From Lacticaseibacillus absianus (GTDB taxonomy: Bacteria; Bacillota; Bacilli; Lactobacillales; Lactobacillaceae), in assembly GCF_013407595.1 (NCBI RefSeq), contig NZ_JABEKX010000004.1:27182-91181 (forward strand): 64,000 bases of DNA, in the 5' to 3' direction. How positions within the stretch are numbered: position 1 is the stretch's first letter; every line of letters starts with the position of its first letter. The notes under the pieces are model-generated. The model did not search any database and was not told where the DNA came from. It saw only the letters and a list, made by a program, of their open reading frames with translations. Made by a program: the position numbers and the translations under genes. Positions 32,352-41,429 of this stretch are shown here, piece by piece.

Positions 32352-33770
32352 TTAGTCGTGCAGGGTGAACTGCAACGCCATGCGCGGCGCAGCGAGCTCG
32401 ACCATCTGGCCGAGCAACTTGTTGCTGTTCTTGAAGGCGATGTCGGCCATCTGCGCGTTGATCTGCGTCAAGTAGGCCGGCAGATCGGGCTGGGCCGCAC
32501 TGGCGGTATCGGCCTGACGCTGTAGGTAGCGGCATTCGGCGACAGTGTTTTCTTCGAAGACGTTCTCCTGGTCTTCGAATAAGGTGAAGTCGGTGTCACC
32601 GAAGACAGCCATCAGGTTGGATAGCCAGTACATCTTGGTCGGATCGAAGTCGCCGGTCGTGTCGCGGTAGGTCGCCGGTGTGTCGGTGACATTGGCGTAG
32701 AACGGGATCACCGCGTTGAAAGTGTTCGGCCCGAATGCTAGCCAGTGTACCCCGGCGATGGCGGCCGGGACGTTGTTGCGGATCTGCAGGATGTGCAGCT
32801 CCTGGTTGCGGTTGATACCGATCGGTCGAAACTGCTTTTTTTCCTCAGGCGTGCCGAGGCTACCGTAGACGTCGTATGGTGTGTTCTGATAGTGCGAGGA
32901 CAGCACGAGCTTGACGTCTTCGATCGAGATCTTGTGCGGGGTGCGGCAGATGAACGGGAGGTCTTGATCGATCGGGGTGGTGTCGAATTCGGGGTTGAAG
33001 AACTTTTGACCATACCACGCGCGCGGGTTGTTGTAGCGCGTGTCCTTGAACGAGGCCGACCCGAAGATGTGCCGTAGGTTGTAGCCGACCGGGTCGGGGT
33101 TGAGCTGGTTGTCTTCGATCAGGGCCTTCAGGTCTGCGCTGCACAGGGTGTCGGCGGCGTCGAAGTCAAAATCGGTGATGTTGAAGCGGTTCGGGGCGAT
33201 CACGTAGGCGTCGTCTGGGATGCGCACGGCGGCCCAGTGGTGGCCAGCGATCGACTCGAAGTACCAGACCTCATCCTTATCGGCAAAGCAGATGCCGTTG
33301 GTCTCGTAGGTTCCATACTCGGTCAGCAAAGCGCCGAGGCGCGTCACGCCTTCGCGTGCAGAGTGGATGTAGGGGAGCACGATGGTCGGCATGTCTTCTT
33401 CACCGAGGCCGGCGGCGACAAGCGGATCAATACCGAGGATCCGGCTATTGGTGGTGATCGTCTCGGTGGACGTCATCGCGACATTAGCGGCATTGATGCC
33501 AGCCGCGGCCCAGAGCCCATGGTCATCCACTGCTTCCGGGGTAGCGGTATAACTCATCGGGTCGTCGGGCAGGTCAAGGTTGAAGCTGCTCAGCACGCTT
33601 TGGTAGTGCCGCGGCTGGTCAGCCGGCTTGACGAACACGAACTTCTGCGGGTGCAGCGGGGCGTTGCCGTCTTCGTTGCGCGCGATGATGGTGCTGCCAT
33701 CGAGGCTGGCGTTCTTGCCGACTAGGATCGTGGTGCAGGAACCTTTAAGGCGTTGGGTCAAAATGGTCAT
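32352..33770 (-). CDS. pepD: C69 family dipeptidase
   Basis: 472 residues from ATG 33770. A longer frame to 34145 runs antisense through the DHH gene and is discarded. The start region LKGSCTTILVGKNASLDGST carries the Cys that becomes the N-terminal nucleophile in family C69 after removal of a short propeptide, here Cys12. RNEDGN and GINAANVAMTSTETI are further signatures. These enzymes cleave a broad range of dipeptides in the cytoplasm of lactobacilli. The ribosome binding site (AAGAAAGAG) is weak and close to the ATG. Confidence 0.9.
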   Translation of the reverse strand: MTILTQRLKGSCTTILVGKNASLDGSTIIARNEDGNAPLHPQKFVFVKPADQPRHYQSVLSSFNLDLPDDPMSYTATPEAVDDHGLWAAAGINAANVAMTSTETITTNSRILGIDPLVAAGLGEEDMPTIVLPYIHSAREGVTRLGALLTEYGTYETNGICFADKDEVWYFESIAGHHWAAVRIPDDAYVIAPNRFNITDFDFDAADTLCSADLKALIEDNQLNPDPVGYNLRHIFGSASFKDTRYNNPRAWYGQKFFNPEFDTTPIDQDLPFICRTPHKISIEDVKLVLSSHYQNTPYDVYGSLGTPEEKKQFRPIGINRNQELHILQIRNNVPAAIAGVHWLAFGPNTFNAVIPFYANVTDTPATYRDTTGDFDPTKMYWLSNLMAVFGDTDFTLFEDQENVFEENTVAECRYLQRQADTASAAQPDLPAYLTQINAQMADIAFKNSNKLLGQMVELAAPRMALQFTLHD

Positions 33771-33789
33771 CTCTTTCTTGGTTGATAGT

Positions 33790-34749
33790 CTAATTGTAAC
33801 GCGATGTGTGGTGGGCGACCAGTGCGTCCAGTTCGGCGGTGATCGTCGCCACTGCCGCACGATCCGGCGCGACACACCCGCTAGCCAGTGGGTGGCCACC
33901 GCCGCCGTGCGCGACGGCCAGTGCGTTGATCGCGACAGTCTTGCCGCGCAGCTCGACGCGATACTGGCCGTCGGTGCGCTCGGTGAACACCGCCCAAGCC
34001 TGGACTGAAGCGAGTCGTCCGACGATGCCGACCACGAGTTGGGCGGTGTTGGCGTCCACGCCGAAGTCAGCCAGCTGCGCTTGTGTGAGCACAAGGTGAC
34101 CCGCCCCGGCTGTGGTGACCTGTACGCGGCACAAGGCGTCGCCAATCAGGCGGGCGACGGCCGGGGACCACTCGTCTTCGCGCCGGCCGATCGCGGGTGC
34201 GTCGATGCCCTGGGCCAACAGTCGGGCGGCCACAGTGTGGGTGTGCGCATGGGTCAAGTCGTACAGGAAGCGGCCGGTGTCGCCGATGATACCGGCGTAG
34301 AGTTGCGCGGCACTGGCCGGCGTTAGGCGCAACTTGTCGCTGGCGGCGACCAGATCCGCGACGATCTCGCTGGAACTGGACGCCGTGGTATCCACGTAGC
34401 TGAGGTCGCCGAAGGGCTCGCGGTCGGGGTGGTGGTCGATCTTCATCAAGAGGGCCCCTGTCGCCCAGTGCTCACCGGCGATACGTGGGATGTTCGCGGT
34501 GTCGATCACGACGACGAGTGCACCGGCGTAAGCGCTGGCGGCGACCTGCTGCTGTGCGCCGATCCACTCGAGTGCCGGTGCGGGTTCGCCGGCGGCCAGC
34601 ACCGTTTTGGTCGGGTAAGCGGTCTGCAGGATCGTCTGCAGGCCGGTCTGTGCCCCGATGGCATCCGGGTCGGGCTCACGGTGGCGGTGGATGATGATGG
34701 TGTCGTACTGACTGAATGCGGCCAGTAGCTGTGCAAGCGTTGCGGACAT
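33790..34749 (-). CDS. DHH/DHHA1 phosphoesterase, NrnA-like
   Basis: 319 residues. DHH motifs: IIHRHREPDPDAIGAQ, VVVIDTANIP, KIDHHPDREPFGD and IIGDTGRFLYD. The DHHA1 substrate motif GGGGHPLASGC is near the C-terminus. Proteins of this type (NrnA) degrade short RNA oligomers and dephosphorylate 3'-phosphoadenosine-5'-phosphate, with manganese. The start ATG 34749 follows GGAGG. Downstream lies pepD, 19 bases away in the same direction. Confidence 0.88.
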   Translation of the reverse strand: MSATLAQLLAAFSQYDTIIIHRHREPDPDAIGAQTGLQTILQTAYPTKTVLAAGEPAPALEWIGAQQQVAASAYAGALVVVIDTANIPRIAGEHWATGALLMKIDHHPDREPFGDLSYVDTTASSSSEIVADLVAASDKLRLTPASAAQLYAGIIGDTGRFLYDLTHAHTHTVAARLLAQGIDAPAIGRREDEWSPAVARLIGDALCRVQVTTAGAGHLVLTQAQLADFGVDANTAQLVVGIVGRLASVQAWAVFTERTDGQYRVELRGKTVAINALAVAHGGGGHPLASGCVAPDRAAVATITAELDALVAHHTSRYN

Positions 34750-34813
34750 ATTGAAGCCTCCATTCTGCCTCTAAGTTTAGTAGAATGGGGGGAGAATACA
34801 AGGAGGGATCGAG

Positions 34814-35524
34814 ATGAAAAAATGGCAACGCCGCGCGCTTGCTGCTGGCCTGACGCTGATCGCGCTACTGGGCATCGGGCACGCGGCTTTGCGGCTGCAG
34901 GTCCACCATCCAGCGGCGCGCGCCTGGGCGGCGGCCGAGACCGCTACTCTGGCTGGCAGTACCCTGCTGTTCGGCGCGCCGACCGCGCGCCTGACCGTGG
35001 TGGTCTACCCGGGGGCCTTCGTCGAGCCAGCGGCCTACGCGGACTGGGCCGCCTCGGTAGCGGCCGCAGGCTACCGCGTCGCGATCGTCCGCTTTCCTTA
35101 CGACTTGGCCGTGCTGGCGGGCGGGCAGGCGTCGACGGTCTTGACGCAGGGGCAGCGGTATGTGATCGGTGGGCACTCACTCGGTGGCGTGATGGCGAGT
35201 CGCTACGCGGCCGCACACGCCGCGACCTGTGCAGGGGTCTTCTTCCTGGCCAGCTACCCGGATGCCCAGGGCCAACTGCCGGCGACGATGCCGGTGTTGT
35301 CCCTGACAGCCAGCCGAGACGGTGTCTTGAATCGTCCCGCTTACCGCAAGGCCCAGGCACTGTTACCCGAGACGACCGAGACGCGGCAGCTCGCCGGGGG
35401 CAACCACGCGGGTTTCGGTGCATATGGGCATCAGCGTGGGGACCACCCGGCGACGGTCAGCGTGGCGGCGCAGAACCGCTGGGTCGCGGCGCAGTTGATC
35501 GGGTGGTTGGATGGGCTGCAGTAG
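34814..35524 (+). CDS. membrane-anchored alpha/beta hydrolase
   Basis: 236 residues. An N-terminal hydrophobic segment (MKKWQRRALAAGLTLIALLGI) acts as signal anchor; the rest is an alpha/beta hydrolase of the PF12695 type with nucleophile elbow GGHSLGGVMA, a likely acid in SLTASRDGVLN and a His in GGNHAGFGAYGHQRGDHPA. The substrate is unknown. ATG 34814 follows AAGGAGGG. It is divergent from the DHH gene. Confidence 0.82.
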   Translation: MKKWQRRALAAGLTLIALLGIGHAALRLQVHHPAARAWAAAETATLAGSTLLFGAPTARLTVVVYPGAFVEPAAYADWAASVAAAGYRVAIVRFPYDLAVLAGGQASTVLTQGQRYVIGGHSLGGVMASRYAAAHAATCAGVFFLASYPDAQGQLPATMPVLSLTASRDGVLNRPAYRKAQALLPETTETRQLAGGNHAGFGAYGHQRGDHPATVSVAAQNRWVAAQLIGWLDGLQ

Positions 35525-35590
35525 CGTGTGCATTTGCCCGTCAGTCGGCTATAATGTGAGGGACCACACGTTCGCGTCAGGAGGCCAGAC

Positions 35591-36448
35591 ATGTTATACC
35601 TTGAGGACTTCACCCTCGCCAGTGAGGATCAGGAATGGGCGTTTTTTATTGATCAGAAAAGTCGGGCGTACTCGGACTACTATCCGTTTCAGCTGTTTCC
35701 CGCTAAACAGATGCCGACGCTGCGGTTCGAGCCGATCACGATCCTGTACGGCGATAACGGGTCGGGCAAGTCGAGCCTGCTGAACGTGATCGCGGAGAAG
35801 CTGGGGCTGGCGCGCGGCGCATTGTACAACCGGTCGAGCTTCTTTGAAGACTACCTGGCGCTGTGCGATTACACGATGCATGTGCCGCTGCCCCGCGGTT
35901 CGGCGATCATCACTTCTGATGAGATCTTCAACTATATGCTGGACCTTCGTGCGCTGAATCAGGGCATCGATGCTAAGCGCGAAGAGGTCTTCAAGGATTA
36001 CCTCGACCACAAGTTCGGCAACTTTCAGTACCACGACTTGGCGGACTACGATGAGTTGCAAAAAACGCTAGAGACTCGCCGTAAAACCCAGTCGCGCTAT
36101 GTGCGCGAGCACTTGCACAAAAACGTGACTGAGCAGTCCAACGGGGAAAGTGCGATGCACTTTTTTGCCACCCGGATCCAGGGTGACCACCTGTACCTGC
36201 TGGACGAACCGGAGAACTCATTGTCCCCCTCGCGTCAGCAGGAGTTGGTGCGACTGTTGGCGGACAGTGCCCGCTTCTTCGGCTGTCAGTTCGTCATCGC
36301 AACGCATTCGCCGTTCGTGCTGGCGCTACCCGGGGCTAAGGTGTATGACCTTGACGCGGTCCCGGTCGGCGCCAAGCCCTGGACGGCGTTGCCGGAGGTG
36401 CGGGTGTACGCCGAGTTCTTCAACGCGCACCGCACGGCTTTCGAGTGA
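35591..36448 (+). CDS. AAA family ATPase (AAA_21 type)
   Basis: 285 residues. Walker A is YGDNGSGKSSLLNVIAEKLG, Walker B is LYLLDEPENSLSPSRQQEL (with the ABC-like D-loop position), and the H-loop is IATHSPFVLAL. A signature-like QSNGESA lies before Walker B. It has the build of the soluble ABC/SMC-like ATPases annotated as AAA_15/AAA_21, related to OLD-type proteins but with no nuclease domain. It is located alone between a hydrolase and a Tet(M)-like gene, with no partner, so the role is unknown. Confidence 0.85.
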   Translation: MLYLEDFTLASEDQEWAFFIDQKSRAYSDYYPFQLFPAKQMPTLRFEPITILYGDNGSGKSSLLNVIAEKLGLARGALYNRSSFFEDYLALCDYTMHVPLPRGSAIITSDEIFNYMLDLRALNQGIDAKREEVFKDYLDHKFGNFQYHDLADYDELQKTLETRRKTQSRYVREHLHKNVTEQSNGESAMHFFATRIQGDHLYLLDEPENSLSPSRQQELVRLLADSARFFGCQFVIATHSPFVLALPGAKVYDLDAVPVGAKPWTALPEVRVYAEFFNAHRTAFE

Positions 36449-36561
36449 GTGTGGCACAGGCGCGCGATACGCGATAATGGGCGCAGGAGACACCGCGACT
36501 GTGGCCTGCGTGAGGAGTGCCACTGTGAGTGCGCGTCGGGTCGAGCAAAGAGGGAGATAGG

Positions 36562-38496
36562 ATGAAACACATCGTCACTGGGATCGTCGCACATGTCGAC
36601 GCCGGTAAAACCACGCTGTCAGAAGCGCTGCTCTACCGCGCCGGGGCCGTTCGCGCACTGGGACGGGTGGATAACGGATCGGCGTTCTTGGATACGGATG
36701 CGCTTGAAAAACAGCGCGGCATCACGATCTTTTCGCACCAGGCGCAGCTTCAGACACCGACGTTAGCCGTGACGTTGTTGGATACACCTGGACACGTCGA
36801 CTTTGCCAGCCAGACGGAACAGGTGCTCAGCGTCCTCGACTACGCGATCTTGGTCGTCTCGGCGGCGGCCGGGGTGCAGGGCCACACGCGCACGCTGTGG
36901 CGACTGTTAGCGCGTTATCAGGTGCCGACTTTCATCTTCGTCAACAAGATGGACGCACCGGGAGCGGCGCTAGACCGGGTGCTCGAACAGTTGCAAGCCG
37001 TTTTGGCGCCAGGCTGCCTGCCCTTTTCTGCGGGCCTGACACCGGCGCTGCAGGAAGAGGTCGCGACGCTGGATGAAGCCGCGATGGATGAGTACCTAGT
37101 GACAGATGAGATCCAGCCCGAGACGGTCCAGCGACTGATCCAAGCGCGTACGGTCATTCCAGTCTACGCGGGGGCGGCACTTCACTTGGATGGTGTTGAT
37201 GAGTTGCTTGAGGGATTGAGCCGTTGGACGCGCGAGCGATCAGCGGCACCTGAGTTTGGGGCGCGCGTCTTCAAAGTCTCCCACACCGACAAAGGCGAGC
37301 GGCTGACTTGGGTGCGTGTGACCGGTGGGACGCTACGGCCGAAGATGGGGTTGGGGGACCAGAAGATCAGCGAGCTGCGGGTGTATAACGGGACGAAGTA
37401 CACCGTGGCCCCAGCTGTAGCGGCTGGCGCGGTCTGTGCGCTACCGAATCTAACGGCGACCTATCCGGGCCAGGGACTTGGCGTGACGCCGGACGCCCCT
37501 GCGCCAACGCTGACGCCGGTACTGACTTACGCGGTGGTCCCGCAAGGCGCGGACCAGCACGCCTGCCTGGCCGCGCTACGCGAGTTGGCGGAGGAAGACC
37601 CACAGCTACGGGTCAGTTGGTCGGCCCACCTCCAGGAACTGCGCGTTCAGTTGATGGGCGCAGTTCAATTGGAGGTGCTGACCCAGATTCTGGCGACGCG
37701 TTTTGGGCTACAAGTCCGCTTTGATGCGGGCAGTATCCTTTACAAGGAGACGCTCACTGCGCCGATCGAGGGGGTGGGACACTTCGAGCCCTTGCGGCAC
37801 TACGCGGAGGTGCACCTGCTGATGACCCCATTGCCACGGGGGAGCGGCGTCCAGTTCGTTGCGAACTGTTCACTGGAAGTGTTGGGGGCCAGCTGGCAAT
37901 CACAGGTGATGGCGGCCTTGCGAGCCAAGGAACACCTCGGCGTCTTGATCGGCGCCCCACTGACGGACGTGCGCCTCACACTGATCTCCGGACGCGCGAG
38001 CATCAAACACTCGGTCGGAGGGGATTTTCGGGAAGCGACATGGCGTGCGGTGCGCCAAGGGTTGATGATGGCGCGGACCGCCGGCACGGCACAACTGCTG
38101 GAGCCGTGGTATCAGTACCGGTTGACGGTCGATCAGACACAGGTCGGCCGTGCGATGACGGACATTCAGGCCATCGGTGGGACCTTCGACGCGCCGCAGC
38201 CGACTGGCGCCCAAGTCACGCTGACCGGTGCGGCGCCGGTGGCGGGGATGCAGAACTACGCCCAGACGGTCAACGCGTACACCCATGGCCAAGGGGTGCT
38301 GGAATGCAGCGTCGAGGGGTACCGACCCTGCCAAGACGTCACCGCGGTGGTCGCTGCCGCGGCGTACAGCCCGACTGCTGACCTGCCGAATACACCGGAT
38401 TCAGTGTTCTGCGCGCATGGCGCGGGCTATCCAGTCGCTTGGGATCAGGTGCCGGTGGCGGCCCATGTGGCGTACTTGACGGCGCGACCGCGGTGA
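36562..38496 (+). CDS. Tet(M)-like translation factor GTPase
   Basis: 644 residues from ATG 36562 (AGGGAGA upstream). It has the EF-G/Tet(M) build: G1 AHVDAGKTTLSEAL, G2 region EKQRGITIFSHQ, G3 LLDTPGHVDF, G4 VNKMDAPGAAL, then domains II to V and a C-terminal tail. It resembles ribosomal-protection proteins and their chromosomal relatives. Housekeeping context, native-looking base use and no mobile DNA nearby argue against an acquired resistance gene. It may rescue stalled ribosomes or protect from an unknown ligand; whether it confers tetracycline resistance cannot be told from sequence. Confidence 0.85.
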   Translation: MKHIVTGIVAHVDAGKTTLSEALLYRAGAVRALGRVDNGSAFLDTDALEKQRGITIFSHQAQLQTPTLAVTLLDTPGHVDFASQTEQVLSVLDYAILVVSAAAGVQGHTRTLWRLLARYQVPTFIFVNKMDAPGAALDRVLEQLQAVLAPGCLPFSAGLTPALQEEVATLDEAAMDEYLVTDEIQPETVQRLIQARTVIPVYAGAALHLDGVDELLEGLSRWTRERSAAPEFGARVFKVSHTDKGERLTWVRVTGGTLRPKMGLGDQKISELRVYNGTKYTVAPAVAAGAVCALPNLTATYPGQGLGVTPDAPAPTLTPVLTYAVVPQGADQHACLAALRELAEEDPQLRVSWSAHLQELRVQLMGAVQLEVLTQILATRFGLQVRFDAGSILYKETLTAPIEGVGHFEPLRHYAEVHLLMTPLPRGSGVQFVANCSLEVLGASWQSQVMAALRAKEHLGVLIGAPLTDVRLTLISGRASIKHSVGGDFREATWRAVRQGLMMARTAGTAQLLEPWYQYRLTVDQTQVGRAMTDIQAIGGTFDAPQPTGAQVTLTGAAPVAGMQNYAQTVNAYTHGQGVLECSVEGYRPCQDVTAVVAAAAYSPTADLPNTPDSVFCAHGAGYPVAWDQVPVAAHVAYLTARPR

Positions 38497-38505
38497 GCGG
38501 TCAAA

Positions 38506-38552
38506 AAAACACGCGTGTTCCTGTCGCTTGGCGACAGAAGTACGCGTGTTTT
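38506..38552. terminator. bidirectional terminator
   Basis: Outer arms AAAACACGCGT and ACGCGTGTTTT with an inner CTGTCGC-GCGACAG stem. It serves the converging GTPase and lipoprotein genes. Confidence 0.8.
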
Positions 38553-38563
38553 GGGGTCGACCA

Positions 38564-39679
38564 TCAGTTATGGTTCTGGTCGTGGCCGATGCTGAGTTGG
38601 CCATTGGTCAGACTGACAGACTCAGCCGCGGTAGTGCCCCCGCTGTAATTGATGGTCGCGTAGTCCAGGCTACTGGTCAATGCGGCGGACCATGTGTTGG
38701 CGCCGTGGGGCAGCAGGTAAGCGACTGGCGAGTCCGGATCTTGCTGGTCGAGCAGGTCGAAGACGGTCAGGACTTGCGCAGGCACGAGGCCTGACGTGGC
38801 CTTGCTAGTGCGGGTGAAGACCGTTGCCCCAGCGCGATCGAGGCGGACCATCTTGGTGGCTGACAGGAACAAGTAAAGGTGATCGTACAGGTCGCCACCG
38901 ATGAGCGACTGGCGGGACAGGCGCGCGCTGGCCTTGACGCTTTGGCTCTGGCGGAGGTAGAACCCCATGCCGGTGTACAAGGTCTTAGCAGGCAAGGCTG
39001 CCAGTGCCTGGATGTTACCGCGGACATAGGCCTGGGACTGGCGGGTGAAGATCTGGCCGTTACGGACCAGTGCTTGGTCACCCTCAGTGGTCGCCCAAGT
39101 CCCGGTGATCGCGTCAAGCGACAGGACTTGGCGGCTCGCATAGTTGAACCGCCGGCTGTAGACTGCGCCGGTGGTGATGGCCCCGCTGGTCTGGTCGCGC
39201 GTCATCTGCAGCAGGTAGAGGTGTTGACCGCGGATCAAGAGGCCGATCGGTTGGTCAAAGGTCGTCCCGCCCCGTTGCTTCAGGTAGACGAGGTCGGCTA
39301 GCGACTGGAGCTGAACCTTGGCGCCCATTGCCTTAAGCGTCGCGTTGGCTTGCGCGACGCTGATCAGGGGGCCGGTCTGGCTCAGCCGCTTGCGGCTGGC
39401 GCTGAAGGTGGTTGGGTCAAAGGCGGTCGAGGTGTAGAAGCGGCCGCGGTCTGTTGTCCACGGCCCAAGTGTGTTGGCGGCCGTGGCGCGCTCGGGCTTG
39501 TCGCTTGCTGCCTGCGTGACGGTTTGAGTCTGTCGCCAGACTTGATCGGCCTGCTGGGCGACAGACAGTGTGCTTTGGCGAAGATGGTTGGATTTGGGGG
39601 TGGGGGCCGATTGCGGCTTCTGGCAGGCGCTTAAGGCAAAGAGGCTGGCGAGCAGCAGACCCATGATCATTTTTTTCAT
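38564..39679 (-). CDS. lipoprotein of unknown function
   Basis: 371 residues from ATG 39679. Signal peptide MKKMIMGLLLASLFALSAC ends at lipobox LSAC (Cys19). The mature part is Gln/Ser/Thr-rich, then mixed beta: GRFYTSTAFDPTTFSASRKR, LQSLADLVYLKQRGG, LIRGQHLYLLQMTRDQTSG. I recognise no domain. A TATAAT hexamer ends only 7 bases before the ATG, so the mRNA may be leaderless or nearly so. An inverted repeat at 39688-39709 overlaps this promoter and lies between it and the divergent pepI gene. Confidence 0.75.
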   Translation of the reverse strand: MKKMIMGLLLASLFALSACQKPQSAPTPKSNHLRQSTLSVAQQADQVWRQTQTVTQAASDKPERATAANTLGPWTTDRGRFYTSTAFDPTTFSASRKRLSQTGPLISVAQANATLKAMGAKVQLQSLADLVYLKQRGGTTFDQPIGLLIRGQHLYLLQMTRDQTSGAITTGAVYSRRFNYASRQVLSLDAITGTWATTEGDQALVRNGQIFTRQSQAYVRGNIQALAALPAKTLYTGMGFYLRQSQSVKASARLSRQSLIGGDLYDHLYLFLSATKMVRLDRAGATVFTRTSKATSGLVPAQVLTVFDLLDQQDPDSPVAYLLPHGANTWSAALTSSLDYATINYSGGTTAAESVSLTNGQLSIGHDQNHN

Positions 39680-39687
39680 GTGTCCGA

Positions 39688-39709
39688 TTATACGCCAAGA
39701 AGCGTACAA
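39688..39709. promoter_or_regulatory. inverted repeat in a divergent promoter
   Basis: TTATACGC, six bases, GCGTACAA (one mismatch). It contains the TATAAT of the lipoprotein gene on the minus strand and TACAAT on the plus strand, so it could be an operator or simply two facing -10 boxes. Confidence 0.5.
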
Positions 39710-39747
39710 TCGAGCTAGACGTTACCAAAAAGAAAGAAGGTCTGCAC

Positions 39748-40626
39748 ATGTTGGTCGAAGAAGGCTACATGCCGTTTCACGGGTTCCAAACGTATTACCG
39801 GATCGTCGGAGCAGGCAGCCCGGATAAGGCGCCGCTGTTACTGATCCATGGGGGACCGGGGTCGAGCCACAACTACTTTGAGCTGATGGACGATTACGCC
39901 GAGACCGGACGACAGCTGATCATGTATGATCAGGTCGGCTGTGGCCGATCGAGTCTGCCAGAAGACGAGAAGTGGTACGTCAAGGAGACTTGGGTGGAAG
40001 AATTGATCGCCCTGCGCCAGTACCTGCACCTTGATAAGCTGCACATGCTGGGCCAGTCCTGGGGTGGGATGCTGGAGATGTACTACCTGACCCAGTTCGA
40101 CCCCAGCGGGATCCAGTCGGTGATGATCGACGGTTCCCCGGCTTCAATCAGCTTGTGGACGCAAGAGCAGCACCGGTTGATCTCATACCTGAGCGCCGAG
40201 GACCGCGCGGCGATCGCCGAAGCCGAGCGGACTGGCGACTTCACTGGAGCACAGTACCGGGCGGCCAATGAACGCTACATGGCGCGCTACTGCTGGGATG
40301 CGCCGACTGAAGACTCGCCGGAGTGCCTACGCCGCCCGACTAACGGACAGCGCGCCAGCCGAATCGCGGAAGGGCCGAACGAGTTCACCGAGAACGGCAC
40401 GATCTCGGACTTTGAGCTGACGGACGAACTTCACAAGATCCATGTGCCGGTGCTCGTGACCAACGGGACCGACGACTTGTGCACACCACTGATTGCCAAG
40501 TCTGTTTATGACCACATCCCGGGCGCCAAGTGGCACCTGTTTGCCAACAGTCGCCACCTTGCGTTGCTCGACCAGCACGATGAGTTCATGCAGGTGCTCG
40601 ATCAGTGGCTGACGGCTAACGATTGA
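39748..40626 (+). CDS. pepI: proline iminopeptidase
   Basis: 292 residues, alpha/beta hydrolase of family S33. The oxyanion region is LIHGGPGSSHNYFELM, the nucleophile is Ser in LGQSWGGMLEM, acid Asp in TNGTDDLCTP and catalytic His in ANSRHLALLDQ. GRSSLPEDE and the length match lactobacillal PepI, which removes N-terminal proline from short peptides. ATG 39748 follows AAAGAAGG. The hairpin at 40631 ends it. Confidence 0.93.
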   Translation: MLVEEGYMPFHGFQTYYRIVGAGSPDKAPLLLIHGGPGSSHNYFELMDDYAETGRQLIMYDQVGCGRSSLPEDEKWYVKETWVEELIALRQYLHLDKLHMLGQSWGGMLEMYYLTQFDPSGIQSVMIDGSPASISLWTQEQHRLISYLSAEDRAAIAEAERTGDFTGAQYRAANERYMARYCWDAPTEDSPECLRRPTNGQRASRIAEGPNEFTENGTISDFELTDELHKIHVPVLVTNGTDDLCTPLIAKSVYDHIPGAKWHLFANSRHLALLDQHDEFMQVLDQWLTAND

Positions 40627-40630
40627 ACGC

Positions 40631-40673
40631 AAAAAAGCACGGGGCTGTGCGTTATGACACGGTCCCGTGCTTT
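40631..40673. terminator. terminator after pepI
   Basis: Arms AAAGCACGGG and CCCGTGCTTT (loop with GTGCGTTATGACAC), preceded by an A-run, so usable on both strands. Confidence 0.75.
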
Positions 40674-40742
40674 ATGCTGGCGTTGAGCACGGCGTGCGGG
40701 CGAAGGGTCAAAAGCTGTTGCTTTTGGCCTTTTTGGGTCGGG

Positions 40743-41429
40743 TTAGTCGATCTTGCCGCCGCGCGCCGCGATGATTTTTTGACCGAAGGGACTCGCATAC
40801 AGCGTGTCGAGCTTGGCTTGGAACTCGGCGGGGGTGATCGCTTCGCCGAACAGCGGACTGCCAGGTTCAAGTACGAGCCCGAAGCGCAGGGGGCCAAGGT
40901 CGAACGGGGCAAACCCGAACGCCTGCAAAACGTGTTCGATGACCGGACGACTGGCGTCGTGATCTGTCGCGTAAGCCATCGCGCGGCGAGCCGTTGGGTG
41001 ACGATCGACCTCGATCTCCAGGTCGTGGTAGCCCATGTGGTTGAAGGCCTTGGCGACTTGACTGGCCGCAAGGTGCGCCTGCACCACCTCTGAGGAGGAC
41101 TGGGTGAAGCTGGAGATGCGGTTGACTGTGCCGTCAACTTCCTTCCAGTAGTTGGTCGCGTCCAACACGAGCTTGCCGGCCAGAGCCGCGGGGTCGAGGT
41201 CAGCGACATGGCTCAGCGGGATGGCGAGGATCACGACGTCAGCGCTCGCGATCACGTCTGCGGCGCTCATGGTGTGCGCGCCGGGGGCCATGGTGTCGAT
41301 GATCCACTTCAGGTCGGCAACGTCATGCCGGTTGCCGATGTTAATCGTCAGCCCAGCCTGAACACCGAGGCGAGCAAGCGTGGTCCCGAGCTTACCGGCG
41401 CCGAGGATGCCGATCACGGGCTCAGTCAT
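40743..41429 (-). CDS. NADPH-dependent F420 reductase-like oxidoreductase
   Basis: 228 residues from ATG 41429 (AGGAGG 8 bases upstream). The N-terminal Rossmann fold reads IGILGAGKLGTTLARLGVQAG, followed by NIGNRHDVADL, VVILAIPLSHVADL and LVLDATNYWKE, the NADP_oxido_coF420 pattern. Lactobacilli have no F420, so it probably reduces another substrate with NAD(P)H. It overlaps the stop of the upstream flavin-dependent oxidoreductase gene by 8 bases, so the pair are coupled. Confidence 0.8.
   Translation of the reverse strand: MTEPVIGILGAGKLGTTLARLGVQAGLTINIGNRHDVADLKWIIDTMAPGAHTMSAADVIASADVVILAIPLSHVADLDPAALAGKLVLDATNYWKEVDGTVNRISSFTQSSSEVVQAHLAASQVAKAFNHMGYHDLEIEVDRHPTARRAMAYATDHDASRPVIEHVLQAFGFAPFDLGPLRFGLVLEPGSPLFGEAITPAEFQAKLDTLYASPFGQKIIAARGGKID

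Noticed and set aside
32352..34145. 597-residue version of the dipeptidase
   Set aside because: The extra N-terminal part is antisense to the DHH phosphoesterase gene; family C69 proteins start just before the conserved Cys, as with ATG 33770.
36562..38496. Acquired tetracycline resistance gene
   Set aside because: Similar in build to Tet(M), but native base use, no mobile DNA and housekeeping neighbours point to a chromosomal relative; resistance is not supported by sequence alone.
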